From contig NZ_CP033078.1 in the NCBI RefSeq assembly GCF_003716875.1, forward strand, positions 1,798,001 through 1,862,000: 64,000 nt of DNA, written 5' to 3'. The stretch is from Vibrio zhugei (GTDB lineage Bacteria > Pseudomonadota > Gammaproteobacteria > Enterobacterales > Vibrionaceae). Shown piece by piece: positions 45,953-54,959 of the stretch (position 1 is its first letter; every line of letters starts with the position of its first letter). The notes under the pieces were generated by a model. That model did not search any database. It worked only from the letters and a program-made list of their open reading frames with translations, and was not told where the DNA came from. A program made the position numbers and the translations under genes.

Positions 45953-47920
45953 TTAAACTGTTTCTTCTAAATTTTCTTGAACTTGTTCGTCATTTACTTT
46001 CTTAACCCATTGACCTTTTTCTACTTTATGGGTTTCTAGCCACATCATTTGGTTGTGAAAACCAAGCAAAAATTCAGGGGTCAGTTTTTGGTTTGAGGTA
46101 AAGTCGGCAGGATTAAACCTATCGGTTATTTGCATAAGCAGTGCTTTTGTTGCGTTGTCGTATCCTTGGTAGTTATTAAACAGTCTTTGCTGATAGGGTA
46201 CTAAGGCATTGCTGATGTTTAGCCACGTTGAAGCGGGTCTATTCACAAATTGCGTCATAAAACGCTCTGCCGTGGTTAAACGATTTGCTTCACTACTTGA
46301 GAGCGCCACTTTTTCAATCTTGTTAGCCACCGCCAGTAAACGACCAAACAAATAGTCGCGACTGGCATTATCTTGTTGTAATGCCATTAGGTATTCCTTT
46401 TGAATAGTTGAATGGGTTGTTCGGATGTAAAAACCTTTGATCAGTGAGCAGGCAATACCTAAATTTTGCAACCAAAGCCAAGTTTGATCGGATTTATAGG
46501 CAACGCGGTTAATTGCACGGTGAAACGCACTGTGCATGATGTCTTGAGGAATGGGTTTACCCTCAACGATACAGGGGTATAAACGGGTAATGAGGTTTTT
46601 CTTTAAGGTGTCCGCAGATTTAAGTACATCACCATATACACCATCAAGCATTCGAAATAAGCTCGGGGCACTATAAACCCATTGCCACTGTTCGTTTATT
46701 TTGACTCGCTGCTGCCAACCCAGATCGAGCTGCCACTGCTCTAATCGCGCTAAAAACTCTTTGGCTATAGTTTCACGGTAATACAAAATACCCATTCGTC
46801 CGGGCGTCGCAGAATCTAGCCCGAGCAGTGCAATTTGCTCATTGTCATCCAACTGGTTTTTCGTTTTTATACCGTTAAAGTAACGCTTTAATTGATTAGC
46901 GTAAGCTCGACCTAAATCCTGTGTATGATCTACGCTATCTTTTTCTTCTAACAAACTGGCAAAGTCACTGAAGTCTAGTTCGGTAGGCTTTGGAACTTCT
47001 TTACCTGATACCGCCCAAGCTAAATAAACTTGATCGCCATTTCTAAAAACACTTTGCTTAGTTAACAAACAACGCAGTGCATTGTGCGCTTTTTGTGTCA
47101 CTTCAAAGCTAATATTGCAAGCTTCTTCATTGGATAAAAAACGACCTCGAAAGGTATAACCACTTTTATCGTTAGCAGAGATTAATTTAGCTTTATCACC
47201 ACTATGACGTATCTTCGCTGGGTGGTTGCTCGCAGCCAGTTTTTCTTCACCAGTGGCGTAGCACATGGCTATGCTATCACCATTTTGGCTATCAAAAGCA
47301 ATCCAGCTTTGCTGGATACTTGGATCAAGCCAAGTTTTTGATTGTGGTTCACCAGGTGTTTCTACACTCCAACAAACTAGCGCAGAACCTTGATCAAACA
47401 ACCCTTTTTCTTTCGGCAGGATTTTTAATAACGTAGGAGCTTCACCGTCATCTTGCCACTTCATCAGCAAGTGCCCATCTTGTTCATGTAGCACATTTTC
47501 AGCGACCAAGTCTGCAACCACAGTGCCTTTCTCTATGTATTGGTAGACAGCACGCACTGCTGGGTGGCCATGCTCTGAATCACACCAAGCTTTTAATTGC
47601 GCTTGATACAACTCAAAGCCCGACTTTTTAATACCACCGTAATCAGCGTAATCTTTCGCAACGTATTGAATTTTATCTGCCAATGCATGTGGTGCTAACC
47701 CACTTGCTCTACCCGCTGATGACTCAGTCGCTGGGAGCACTAAAACCGTTTTTTCTAATACTTCGGCGCGAACAAACGCACCTTGATTGTTAATCACGAT
47801 GTGAATATGTGCTGTTTGTGGGGTATGACAAATCGGCATCACTTGCTGTTCAAATGGCAGCATATCATTGAGTTTTTCAAGCTCATCGTAAGTTTTATAG
47901 AGCGTCGTTAGCCAAGTCAT
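45953..47920 (-). CDS. cas8c: Type I-C Cascade large subunit Cas8c (Csd1)
   Basis: 655 residues, a usual Csd1 length. The start MTWLTTLYKTYDELEKLND, the WLDPSIQQSWIAFDSQNGD block, and GRMGILYYRE are consistent with Csd1. It recognises the PAM; in some I-C systems an internal start also yields the small subunit Cas11c, which cannot be judged here. It overlaps cas5c by 4 bases. Confidence 0.94.
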   Translation of the reverse strand: MTWLTTLYKTYDELEKLNDMLPFEQQVMPICHTPQTAHIHIVINNQGAFVRAEVLEKTVLVLPATESSAGRASGLAPHALADKIQYVAKDYADYGGIKKSGFELYQAQLKAWCDSEHGHPAVRAVYQYIEKGTVVADLVAENVLHEQDGHLLMKWQDDGEAPTLLKILPKEKGLFDQGSALVCWSVETPGEPQSKTWLDPSIQQSWIAFDSQNGDSIAMCYATGEEKLAASNHPAKIRHSGDKAKLISANDKSGYTFRGRFLSNEEACNISFEVTQKAHNALRCLLTKQSVFRNGDQVYLAWAVSGKEVPKPTELDFSDFASLLEEKDSVDHTQDLGRAYANQLKRYFNGIKTKNQLDDNEQIALLGLDSATPGRMGILYYRETIAKEFLARLEQWQLDLGWQQRVKINEQWQWVYSAPSLFRMLDGVYGDVLKSADTLKKNLITRLYPCIVEGKPIPQDIMHSAFHRAINRVAYKSDQTWLWLQNLGIACSLIKGFYIRTTHSTIQKEYLMALQQDNASRDYLFGRLLAVANKIEKVALSSSEANRLTTAERFMTQFVNRPASTWLNISNALVPYQQRLFNNYQGYDNATKALLMQITDRFNPADFTSNQKLTPEFLLGFHNQMMWLETHKVEKGQWVKKVNDEQVQENLEETV

Positions 47921-48621
47921 AAGATACTCTCCGTTTGCTCAACACCCTGCAGATTTTGTTCAAGCTCAAAACGTTTTGCGTCCATTTTTCTCACGTGACG
48001 CGTTACTGGGCATGCTGTTACATGAGGATATTCAATGACGCCGTTTTTCATTACCCCATGCCAGAATCGGCTAATTAGTTCGTTGTTGCCTGTTTCATCA
48101 GGGTAACCAAAACTATGGAACATTAAGCCAAAACCCAGCTCATCAATATCATCGTAAGCCCCTTTGCCCTCCCCAAAAACACAAGGTTCAACATAAGCTT
48201 GGCAATCACGGGTACCTAGAAAGATGTCTTGTCGTCCGCCTTTTTCCAACATGCGGTTAGCAATGGCAAAATGCTTACCGTCAACACGGTCTCTCGCTAA
48301 TTCAGGGCGATGTTCATTCCACTCAAAATGGGCTTCAACTTGATATTCAACATCATGCAAAAAGGTGTAATACGCCAAAGTATTACCACCACCCCAGTTC
48401 AACGGCTTTGTTCCTTTCGTTTGGGTACGCAGTGGTTTTATTACCCTGACTCTATCAACATGCCAAATAAGGGTTGGTTTCCAGTAGATGGATTTTAAAA
48501 TCCCTTTAATCGCCTCGTAAGTAGGAATGTGGTAAGTACACTTTTCACCTCCCACTTTCGTTATAGGGTCAGTAAATAACGCATACCTGCCCCATAATCT
48601 AAAACTAATACTGTTTTTCAC
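47917..48621 (-). CDS. cas5c: Type I-C crRNA endonuclease Cas5c
   Basis: 234 residues. The start is a GTG at 48621 with a perfect AAGGAG 6 bases upstream. RLWGRYALFTDPITKVGGEKCTYHIPTYEAIKGILKSIYWKP is the Cas5 N-terminal RAMP strand plus Gly-rich helix. In type I-C, which lacks Cas6, this protein cuts the pre-crRNA repeat. It is 31 bases downstream of cas3. Confidence 0.96.
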   Translation of the reverse strand: MKNSISFRLWGRYALFTDPITKVGGEKCTYHIPTYEAIKGILKSIYWKPTLIWHVDRVRVIKPLRTQTKGTKPLNWGGGNTLAYYTFLHDVEYQVEAHFEWNEHRPELARDRVDGKHFAIANRMLEKGGRQDIFLGTRDCQAYVEPCVFGEGKGAYDDIDELGFGLMFHSFGYPDETGNNELISRFWHGVMKNGVIEYPHVTACPVTRHVRKMDAKRFELEQNLQGVEQTESIL

Positions 48622-48652
48622 ATGGCTCTCCTTGTTAAAAACATGGTTGCAT

Positions 48653-51133
48653 TTAAAAAATTAAATCTTGCTGAACATTTGTTACTTCTAAGCTCAAACC
48701 AAAATCTTGACTGTAAAATTCTTCACTTAAATAAAACACAGCTTCGTCTTGAGCTATTGGGTACACCGCCTGCTGATCGGTGAGTTTTTGCCATACATTA
48801 GGGAAAATATTCACACTGTACTTTTGTGCAGCTTTTAATAAGCCGCGGTAACTTGCCGCATCAAAGCGCTTATCAAGCGCACACAATTGTGTGATTATGC
48901 TTTGCGCTTCTTCATTAAATGGCACGATCACGGAATGAACAGGTGCATCAATAGCTTTAAACTGTTTCGCGGCGGTCATGAAAGACTGTCTCAGAGCAAA
49001 CGGTGTTTTATTGATATTTCTTTGATTACTACTTAGCAAGTTAAGTAAGCTTTGATCTTGCTTAACCGGATAGCTCATCTCTTTATGGCGCTCATAAAAG
49101 TAGTATTGAAAATATTGACTCATTGCTTGCGGTTTAAGCAGCTCTTCTTCGGTAAATTCGGTGAATATTCGGTTTGAAGCAGCAATGCCTGTTTTAATAT
49201 CGTGTAGCATACCGACATTTTCTTCGACAGGGTTAAGCACGAACACATGCCCCCTTTTTTGTTTGCCATTTCGATTACAACGCCCAGCAGCTTGAGCGAT
49301 TGAATCAAGGCCAGCGACAAAACGGATAACGCAGCCAAAATCAACATCAACACCGGCTTCAATAAGCTGAGTACTGATACATAAAGTGGCCAACCCGCCT
49401 GATAACCGCGCTCTAACTTCATCTAGAATTTGCTTGCGATGAGCCGAACACATGCCCGTACTTAAATGGAATATTTTCGTCCCATCCAGAACTTGACTTT
49501 GCAATGCTTGAAACAGTTTCTTTGCCCAAACTTTGGTATTTACAATCACCAAACAGCTTTGTACCGCTGATAATTGCTGTTGTACTAGTTCAGTGATTTC
49601 GACCTCATTCCAACCCTCTTTTTTGGTGACGTTTTTTATTGTCACTCGTTCTAGCTGTTGATAAAGCTTTTCAATATTAGGGGTTAGTTCATTTTCTAGC
49701 GGTAATTGCAATTCGCCAAACGGCTTGATTTGTTCGGGTAACTGATTGAGTAAAGGCTGGGTCGCGGTACACATTACCGCCGTGGTGTTACAAAACCGCG
49801 TTAAATAGTTAATGGTGTTGTTGAATAAATGAACACAACGAATAGGGAGTGTTTGGATTTCATCAAACACCAGTATAGCATTACTAAGTTGATGTAACCG
49901 CCTTGATCCACGCGTACCATTTGCAAACATACTTTCAAGAAACTGTACCATGGTGGTGAGCACGATGGGCTTATCCCAATTTTCGCATGCCAGTTTTGAA
50001 CGCCACGTTTGTTGCTCTGGTTCCAAATTTGAATGGTGCTCTAATACCCAATCATCTGTGTTTATTTCACCCAAAACTTCACGAATGGCATTAGCATTTT
50101 GCTCAATGATTGAGGTAAACGGAATGATGTAGATGATTCTATCAAAGTTATGTTTTTTAGCGTGATGCAGTGCAAAACGGAGGCTAGCGTAAGTTTTTCC
50201 GCCACCCGTTGGGACAGTCAAGCTGTAGATGCCCGTTTCGCCTTGTGCGCGATTAAAACAATTGTCTGATATTTCAGCACGAATATGATCGATGGGATTG
50301 ACTGGCTCAATCTGTGCAATAAAACTTTCAATTTTATCGCAAGCAGATGCCCAATTAGGTTGCTTAAAACGCTCAGGTTTATTGCTTGGCTGTTCAAAGT
50401 CGGCACTATCAATTCGGTCGGCATCAATCAGGCAACTAAACAGCATCCTTGTAAACATACCAAGGTAGTAATCATGCTCAATAGCTGAAAGTCCGTATCG
50501 ATCAAACATGCTTTTGAGGTTACAGCTGCTTCCTAAAAGAAATTCAAAGCTTACGAGTGACTGCGCTTGGGAAAGTAAATCAGGATCAGCGTTTTTAGTG
50601 CACTCTTTTTGATGGGTTAATTCATCATGCTTTTTAATCCGGTTTGCAAAAACGTTTTCATTTTCTGACAAGATATCAATCAACCCGCTGTGGTGTGACG
50701 CAATACACATACTCAATGCTTGAGCAATGGCTAACCCGTAAGGAATAAGAGTTTGGTCTTCTTGCTGTAACCGATTTAAATGGGGTAAGAGTGCATTAAT
50801 AACCCATTGTGCACCTGCACTTGAGTGGTCAATTTTACCCTTTAAGCTTTTGCTGGTTGAGATTTCAGAGCTAACCTCATCATTATCTGGGTTATAGCCC
50901 GTTTGCTCTGTAATAATCAGGCGCATGTACTCTTGAAATGCTCTGCTGTATTTACCAAAGTCATGCATTAAGCCAATTAGTTGCCCTTGCTCGGCAAAAC
51001 CTATTTTTGCAGCAAGCCTACCAGCTAATTCACTAACCGCTGTTAAGTGATCATAAACACTTTGGTGATGTCCATGCTTGATATCTGGGTGGGCAATATA
51101 AGATTCACTAGAGTTTAAATCATCCATCAACAT
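48653..51133 (-). CDS. cas3: CRISPR-associated helicase-nuclease Cas3 (with HD domain)
   Basis: 826 residues from the ATG at 51133; a GTG at 51142 or ATG at 51127 are alternatives. The N-terminal HD nuclease has GHHQSVYDHL, LIGLMHDFGKYSRAFQEY and CIASHHSG. The helicase has Walker A VPTGGGKTYASLRFALHHA, the DEIQ box VFDEIQTLP, and motif V–VI STQLIEAGVDVDFGCVIR and QAAGRCNRNG. It degrades Cascade-bound DNA. All motifs look intact, so the system appears functional. Confidence 0.96.
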   Translation of the reverse strand: MLMDDLNSSESYIAHPDIKHGHHQSVYDHLTAVSELAGRLAAKIGFAEQGQLIGLMHDFGKYSRAFQEYMRLIITEQTGYNPDNDEVSSEISTSKSLKGKIDHSSAGAQWVINALLPHLNRLQQEDQTLIPYGLAIAQALSMCIASHHSGLIDILSENENVFANRIKKHDELTHQKECTKNADPDLLSQAQSLVSFEFLLGSSCNLKSMFDRYGLSAIEHDYYLGMFTRMLFSCLIDADRIDSADFEQPSNKPERFKQPNWASACDKIESFIAQIEPVNPIDHIRAEISDNCFNRAQGETGIYSLTVPTGGGKTYASLRFALHHAKKHNFDRIIYIIPFTSIIEQNANAIREVLGEINTDDWVLEHHSNLEPEQQTWRSKLACENWDKPIVLTTMVQFLESMFANGTRGSRRLHQLSNAILVFDEIQTLPIRCVHLFNNTINYLTRFCNTTAVMCTATQPLLNQLPEQIKPFGELQLPLENELTPNIEKLYQQLERVTIKNVTKKEGWNEVEITELVQQQLSAVQSCLVIVNTKVWAKKLFQALQSQVLDGTKIFHLSTGMCSAHRKQILDEVRARLSGGLATLCISTQLIEAGVDVDFGCVIRFVAGLDSIAQAAGRCNRNGKQKRGHVFVLNPVEENVGMLHDIKTGIAASNRIFTEFTEEELLKPQAMSQYFQYYFYERHKEMSYPVKQDQSLLNLLSSNQRNINKTPFALRQSFMTAAKQFKAIDAPVHSVIVPFNEEAQSIITQLCALDKRFDAASYRGLLKAAQKYSVNIFPNVWQKLTDQQAVYPIAQDEAVFYLSEEFYSQDFGLSLEVTNVQQDLIF

Positions 51134-51142
51134 CGTTCTCAC

Positions 51143-51808
51143 TACCTATTATTTTGATAAACCTATTGCAAGCCAGTCGCTTAAAATTATATCGGTACTT
51201 ACTTTTATCTTTCATAAACCACCTAAAGCAAAGGGGCTATAGCCATTTCTGGCGAAGTAGGAAGGAATACGACGTAACGATTTCACTGATCTCGCTAAAT
51301 CAACAATCAACAAGAAGCGCACTACATAGATAAGCATAATAGAGTAACAGAGTGACAAAAACCAGAAAAGCCATTGAATGAACTTTTAAAAATGAGATTT
51401 TACCGTTGTGGTTCAACCGATTGAGGCTGAGCTGCAAGCCTTGACCGAACTCTTTTCTTCACTTTAAATTGACGGAAACAGAACAGGCAGTGGCATTGAG
51501 TTCAATAGCAAGCTAAGGGGATATCCACCAACGTGATAGAATCAAACACATTATAGAAGAACGCAAAGTGGCCAAATCAAAAAGGCCGAAATAGCCATAA
51601 ATGGATAGCAACTCGTTGGAGATGCATTTTTAAAGAGCGGTCACAATGCAAAGCATCTGCCGTTCATCATTAAGCGAGTGACGATGTTCTTTGAAATGAT
51701 CAATGTAGATGGTCTCCCTCTTCAAGATCACAACTGAGTATAACCGTCAAGCTGATCGTTATTTTGACTAAAAAACGTTCACGACCTCTCCCAGAGATAG
51801 ATCACCCG
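51143..51808. other. Gene-free stretch between cas3 and the IS-interrupted gene
   Basis: About 665 bases with frequent stops in all frames and no frame above 60 codons. It contains the cas promoter at its left end. Segments around 51400–51760 could be decayed coding DNA, but I could not match them to any family. Confidence 0.4.
51186..51214 (-). promoter_or_regulatory. Possible promoter of the cas operon
   Basis: On the minus strand TGAAAG (51214–51209), a 17-bp spacer and a perfect TATAAT (51191–51186) lie about 50 bases upstream of cas3. The -35 is only partial. Confidence 0.45.
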
Positions 51809-51915
51809 TTAATTGATTTGCTTCTTTGAGTATTCAGGATTACACAATCGTACGAATTCTTCATGATCTTGTGTATCACAATACTTTAAGATCAGGGGTA
51901 GTTGTGCTTTAACTA

Positions 51916-52796
51916 GAGCGTGTTGATCTTTGCGGTATGAAAAGTAAACAGAAAATGGGGGTGTTATAATGGTTTCGCCAAAAATCAACATAACAACTAC
52001 CCCAAATGCCGAGATTAATGTTAACAGATGATAGCTGCAAGTTGCTATCAAGAATAATGTACTTAACTGGACGTATTTATAATAAACCCGAACACCGAAT
52101 GACTCTTGAAGGTATCTTGTTCCGCATGAGAACTGGGATCCAATGGCGAGATTTGCTGCGAGAATTCGGGGGATTGGAATACCGTGTTCAGACGTTTTAA
52201 TTTATGGTCAAAAAAGGGAATAATGACTGAAATTTTTCAGTTTCTTTCCCGTTTAAATGACCCTCAATGGCTATTCATTGATGGTTGTATTGTTAAAACA
52301 CATCAAGATGGAGCCAATGTTAAAGCTCCATCAGAGCAAGCCATAGGGAAAAGCCGAGGTGGTAATTCGACCAAAATCCATCTCGCAGTCGATAGTGGAG
52401 GTCTTCCTGTCTATTTTGAATTGTCAGGAGGACAAGCTCATGATGTGAGCTATGGCGAATCTTTGATTCTCAGCTCACCAGAAGCCGAAGTCGTTGTTGC
52501 CGATAAAGGTTACGATAGCCAAGCTTTGCGAGATTTTATTAAAAGCCGTAATGCTCAACATGTGATACCAAGAAAAGGCAATAGCAAACAAGGTAATGAC
52601 GATATTGACTGGTGTTTATATCGATATCGCCATTTGGTTGAAAATGCTTTTCTCAAGGTCAAGAAATACTGAGCGGTTGCCACTAGGTACGAAAAATTAG
52701 CCAGAAACTATGAAAGTGTGGTTGCTCTGGCATTCTCACTTATGTGGCTACCTATGTGGGTTGATTAATATATGCACAACAAAGATCAACACGCTC
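51916..52796 (+). mobile_element. IS5-family insertion sequence (IS427-like group), 881 bp
   Basis: Perfect 17-bp terminal inverted repeats, GAGCGTGTTGATCTTTG (51916–51932) and its complement (52780–52796). Both ends are flanked by TA (51914–51915 and 52797–52798), the 2-bp target duplication typical of this group. One transposase gene fills it. The element sits inside a small minus-strand gene, whose reading frame is restored exactly if the IS and one TA are removed. Confidence 0.92.
52006..52768 (+). pseudogene. IS5-family transposase, frameshifted and with an internal stop
   Basis: The first frame (52006–52200) carries the DUF4096-like N-terminus (YNKPEHRMTLEGILFRMRTGIQWRDLLREFG). At a run of five Gs (52168–52172) the frame is lost; with four Gs it reads on as GDWNTVFRRFNLWSKKG into the second frame. 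That frame contains the DDE catalytic parts (FIDGCIVKTHQDG, STKIHLAVDSGGLP, VVADKGYDS). It stops at TGA 52670–52672, where family members carry Trp, and the same frame then continues to TAA 52766–52768. The G-run could be a programmed frameshift; the TGA is probably inactivating. Confidence 0.85.
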
Positions 52797-52933
52797 TAGT
52801 TGGCCAATCTTCATTTCCAATCCTTTCAAAATCATTTGCGAACACTTTTTAAGTATAGAAAAGTCCAGTGGACAAAAAATAATGTTACTGCACATGGATC
52901 CAGAAGATATAAGCAGATAATTTCGAATAACCA

Positions 52934-53110
52934 CTATCGTTGAGTCAAGCACGCTACCATCCAATCTTCCACTTCACTTTCCACCCAAGCCACTGCCCTG
53001 TCACCTAAGCTCACTGATTGCGGGAACTCTCCGTCATTCATCTTGCGGTAAATCGCTGAGCGGCTTAGTGCAGTCTTTTCCATTACTTCTTTTAGCTTTA
53101 AAAATCTCAT
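52934..53110 (-). CDS. alpA: AlpA-family excisionase/regulator
   Basis: 58 residues from the ATG at 53110. MRFLKLKEVMEKTALSRSAIYRKMNDGEFPQSVSLGDRAVAW in part matches the AlpA/Vis helix-turn-helix (RLKEV..TGLSRSTIYR..., then G.R.V.W). These proteins activate integrase or act as excision factors in P4-like islands, fitting the P4-type integrase at 39.7 kb. No strong ribosome site is visible. Confidence 0.85.
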   Translation of the reverse strand: MRFLKLKEVMEKTALSRSAIYRKMNDGEFPQSVSLGDRAVAWVESEVEDWMVACLTQR

Positions 53111-53238
53111 GGGATAAAGCGCTGGCGTAAAAAAAGACGGTGATGTGTTAAGCCTTGTCGCGCCAGGTTGAATCAAAAAAAACTCAGGCATATGTCATCA
53201 ATGTGAATACCCATCATTGATTCCGACAGGAGCCTGAA

Positions 53239-53712
53239 ATGAATCCCAAAACTTCCGATTACCAAAAGCAGCAACGCTATCAGGAAAATGAAATCCTGGA
53301 GCATGCCGCTGAGATACTGGCTACGCGCTACGTGCGTGGTGATGCCCTAACCAATCCTGATGCCACCAAAGAATATGTGCGCTGTAAGCTAGGTAGCTAT
53401 GAGCGTGAAGTGTTTGCCTTATTGCTACTGGATAACCAAAACCGATTGATTGAATTTAAAGAGCTGTTTCACGGAACGGTGGATGCGGCCAGCGTCTACC
53501 CACGTGAAGTGGTGAAAGCGGTGCTGGAAGTGAATGCCGCAGCGGTGATATTTGCCCATAACCATCCATCCGGTGACTCAACGCCGTCTCAAGCCGATAG
53601 ACGCATAACCGACAGACTCAAAGACGCGCTTGCGCTGGTGGATGTTCGCGTTCTCGACCATATCGTGACAGGCAATACCTGCACCTCATTTGCCGAAAGG
53701 GGGTGGTTATGA
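53239..53712 (+). CDS. radC: RadC-family JAB/MPN-domain protein
   Basis: 157 residues, the short island-type RadC (YeeS-like) without the helix-hairpin-helix. The metal motif [14 protein letters not shown] (H-x-H-x7-S-x2-D) is intact, as is the upstream Glu in FKELFHGT. The ribosome site ACAGGAG precedes the ATG. Such genes are common on prophages and islands; a repair role is doubtful. It is divergent from alpA and overlaps the next gene as ATGA. Confidence 0.93.
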   Translation: MNPKTSDYQKQQRYQENEILEHAAEILATRYVRGDALTNPDATKEYVRCKLGSYEREVFALLLLDNQNRLIEFKELFHGTVDAASVYPREVVKAVLEVNAAAVIFAHNHPSGDSTPSQADRRITDRLKDALALVDVRVLDHIVTGNTCTSFAERGWL

Positions 53713-54146
53713 TTGAGCAACATTATGGTGAGCTTTCTATTGATGACGCTTTACATGCGTCACTGGAAGCACTGTTGAATCGGTACACTCTCCCAGAGAA
53801 CGCTGAACGACTCGTGCTGAACAGTCGCCAAATGAGTTACTACCGACATCGACAAGGTTTGCATCCCATTGAAGTACAGCTTAAACGTGAGTCAGCCTCA
53901 AGTCCTTGGCTGGTGGTGTTCTTTGCCAGCTTCTCTTATCCCGATGACAGCAGCACAACTGTTGAGCCTGAGTTGTACTTTCACCTTGCTAATCGCTGGT
54001 GCTATCAACCCGATGTGGGGAGCACGGATTTATCCCACCCAGAGGTACAAGAGCTGCTCTCGGTCTGGATGAAAGCCTTTGCTCGCCACCTTTCCAGAAA
54101 CGTCTTTGATGACGTGCAACTGACGATGGTCGGTACGTTCCACTAA
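53709..54146 (+). CDS. DUF2787-like protein, copy 1
   Basis: 145 residues; the ATG at 53709 overlaps the radC stop, so the two are co-translated. [25 protein letters not shown] and the central [12 protein letters not shown] resemble the second gene at 54.2 kb (YLVFNFRDKSYSAEEGGFHPVEMAI..YITDFAYM). The pair matches the DUF2787 proteins often found beside radC on Vibrio islands. No catalytic motif is evident. The function is unknown. Confidence 0.65.
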   Translation: MIEQHYGELSIDDALHASLEALLNRYTLPENAERLVLNSRQMSYYRHRQGLHPIEVQLKRESASSPWLVVFFASFSYPDDSSTTVEPELYFHLANRWCYQPDVGSTDLSHPEVQELLSVWMKAFARHLSRNVFDDVQLTMVGTFH

Positions 54147-54197
54147 ATTCTCACTCTCTCATTTCTTATTTGAATCCTGAAACAAGGAGGACTCACT

Positions 54198-54641
54198 ATG
54201 TCTAAATTAACCTTCACAGCATCATCACTACCTGTGTCGAAGAAACTGCATAAGCTGCTAAGTGAGCAGCTCACCGCTCATTTGCTGAGTAATGAAGCAG
54301 TGACCACCAGCCGTTATCTGGTGTTTAACTTTCGAGATAAAAGTTACAGCGCGGAAGAAGGCGGCTTTCATCCGGTTGAGATGGCGATTTGCCAAACCTC
54401 AACAGGGGAATGGAGTATTGAGTACATCACCGACTTTGCTTATATGGCGAATTACTATCCAGAGCTAGAGCGCAACTTGGATTTTGATTTTCGGGTTGGG
54501 CAGTTCTTTGTGGCTTATCGTGGCTGGCTACCAATGCAAGGTAGCCATGATGCCAAAGAGCTGTATCGACTATGGGAGAATAACTTTCTTGCCTATGTCG
54601 ATACGGACGCTTACAACGAGATAGCCGTCACCCCGCAATAA
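54198..54641 (+). CDS. DUF2787-like protein, copy 2
   Basis: 147 residues with AAGGAGG 8 bases before the ATG. FNFRDKSYSAEEGGFHPVEMAICQTSTGEWSIEYITDFAYMG-type blocks and FFVAYRGWLPMQGSHDAKELYRLWENNFLAYV are typical of DUF2787. It shares the Tyr/Gly/His-Pro core with copy 1, so the two probably derive from an old duplication. Acidic and likely cytoplasmic. The function is unknown. Confidence 0.75.
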   Translation: MSKLTFTASSLPVSKKLHKLLSEQLTAHLLSNEAVTTSRYLVFNFRDKSYSAEEGGFHPVEMAICQTSTGEWSIEYITDFAYMANYYPELERNLDFDFRVGQFFVAYRGWLPMQGSHDAKELYRLWENNFLAYVDTDAYNEIAVTPQ

Positions 54642-54644
54642 CTC

Positions 54645-54821
54645 ATGACTTCCCTTCTTCTACAAACCATCAAACTTGTCACTGCCCTCATTACGCTGTT
54701 TTCACTTTCCCCGTTCTTCGGCGCTATTGGAGCCCTATCCACTTTAGGGTTTCTGGTGGTGCTGTTGATTGGGTTATTGGCAGCGATTGCCGAGCTCAGT
54801 GATAAGCATAAGCCTCGTTAA
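54645..54821 (+). CDS. Small membrane protein
   Basis: 58 residues starting 3 bases after the DUF2787 stop: MTSLLLQTIKLVTALITLF, then FFGAIGALSTLGFLVVLL and IGLLAAIAELSDKHKPR. It is made almost wholly of two hydrophobic segments with a charged C-terminus. It appears to be the last gene of the radC cluster. The family was not recognised. Confidence 0.65.
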   Translation: MTSLLLQTIKLVTALITLFSLSPFFGAIGALSTLGFLVVLLIGLLAAIAELSDKHKPR

Positions 54822-54873
54822 TGTTAATCGGCTCACGCTTTTGTGATGCCGATTGATGCTGTTTTCACCGTTG

Positions 54874-54923
54874 GACATTATGTGTCTGACCCACCTCTAT
54901 TCTCCCGACATTAAATGTCCGAC
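54874..54923 (+). promoter_or_regulatory. Two tandem operator-like repeats upstream of the WYL regulator
   Basis: GACATTATGTGTCTGAC (54874–54890) and GACATTAAATGTCCGAC (54907–54923) are near-identical 17-mers 33 bp apart, about three helical turns. Each contains a GACAT...ATGTC dyad. They lie 37 bases before the WYL start, so autoregulation is the simplest reading. Confidence 0.7.
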
Positions 54924-54959
54924 TCCGGTGTGGAGCTTTGATGTATTGAGAGCGTAGTC

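Larger units (their letters stand above)
51809..52895 (-). pseudogene. Small unknown gene interrupted by the IS element
   Basis: Joining 52895–52797 to 51913–51809 (minus strand, IS and one TA removed) gives a continuous 67-codon frame. It starts MCSNIIFCPLDF and ends NPEYSKKQIN, with a central hinge GQL|VKAQLPLILKYC at the insertion point. The exact in-frame repair shows that the gene existed before the IS. It lies 38 bases downstream of alpA on the same strand. I do not recognise the family; the true start could also be an internal ATG at residue 21 or 28. Confidence 0.7.

Noticed and set aside
51809..52051. 80-codon minus-strand frame as an independent gene
   Set aside because: Its first half lies inside the IS inverted repeat and internal IS DNA. 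Only the last 34 codons belong to the interrupted gene.
52752..52964. 70-codon minus-strand frame as an independent gene
   Set aside because: It runs from the alpA 3' end into the IS terminus. The genuine part is the 5' portion of the IS-interrupted gene.
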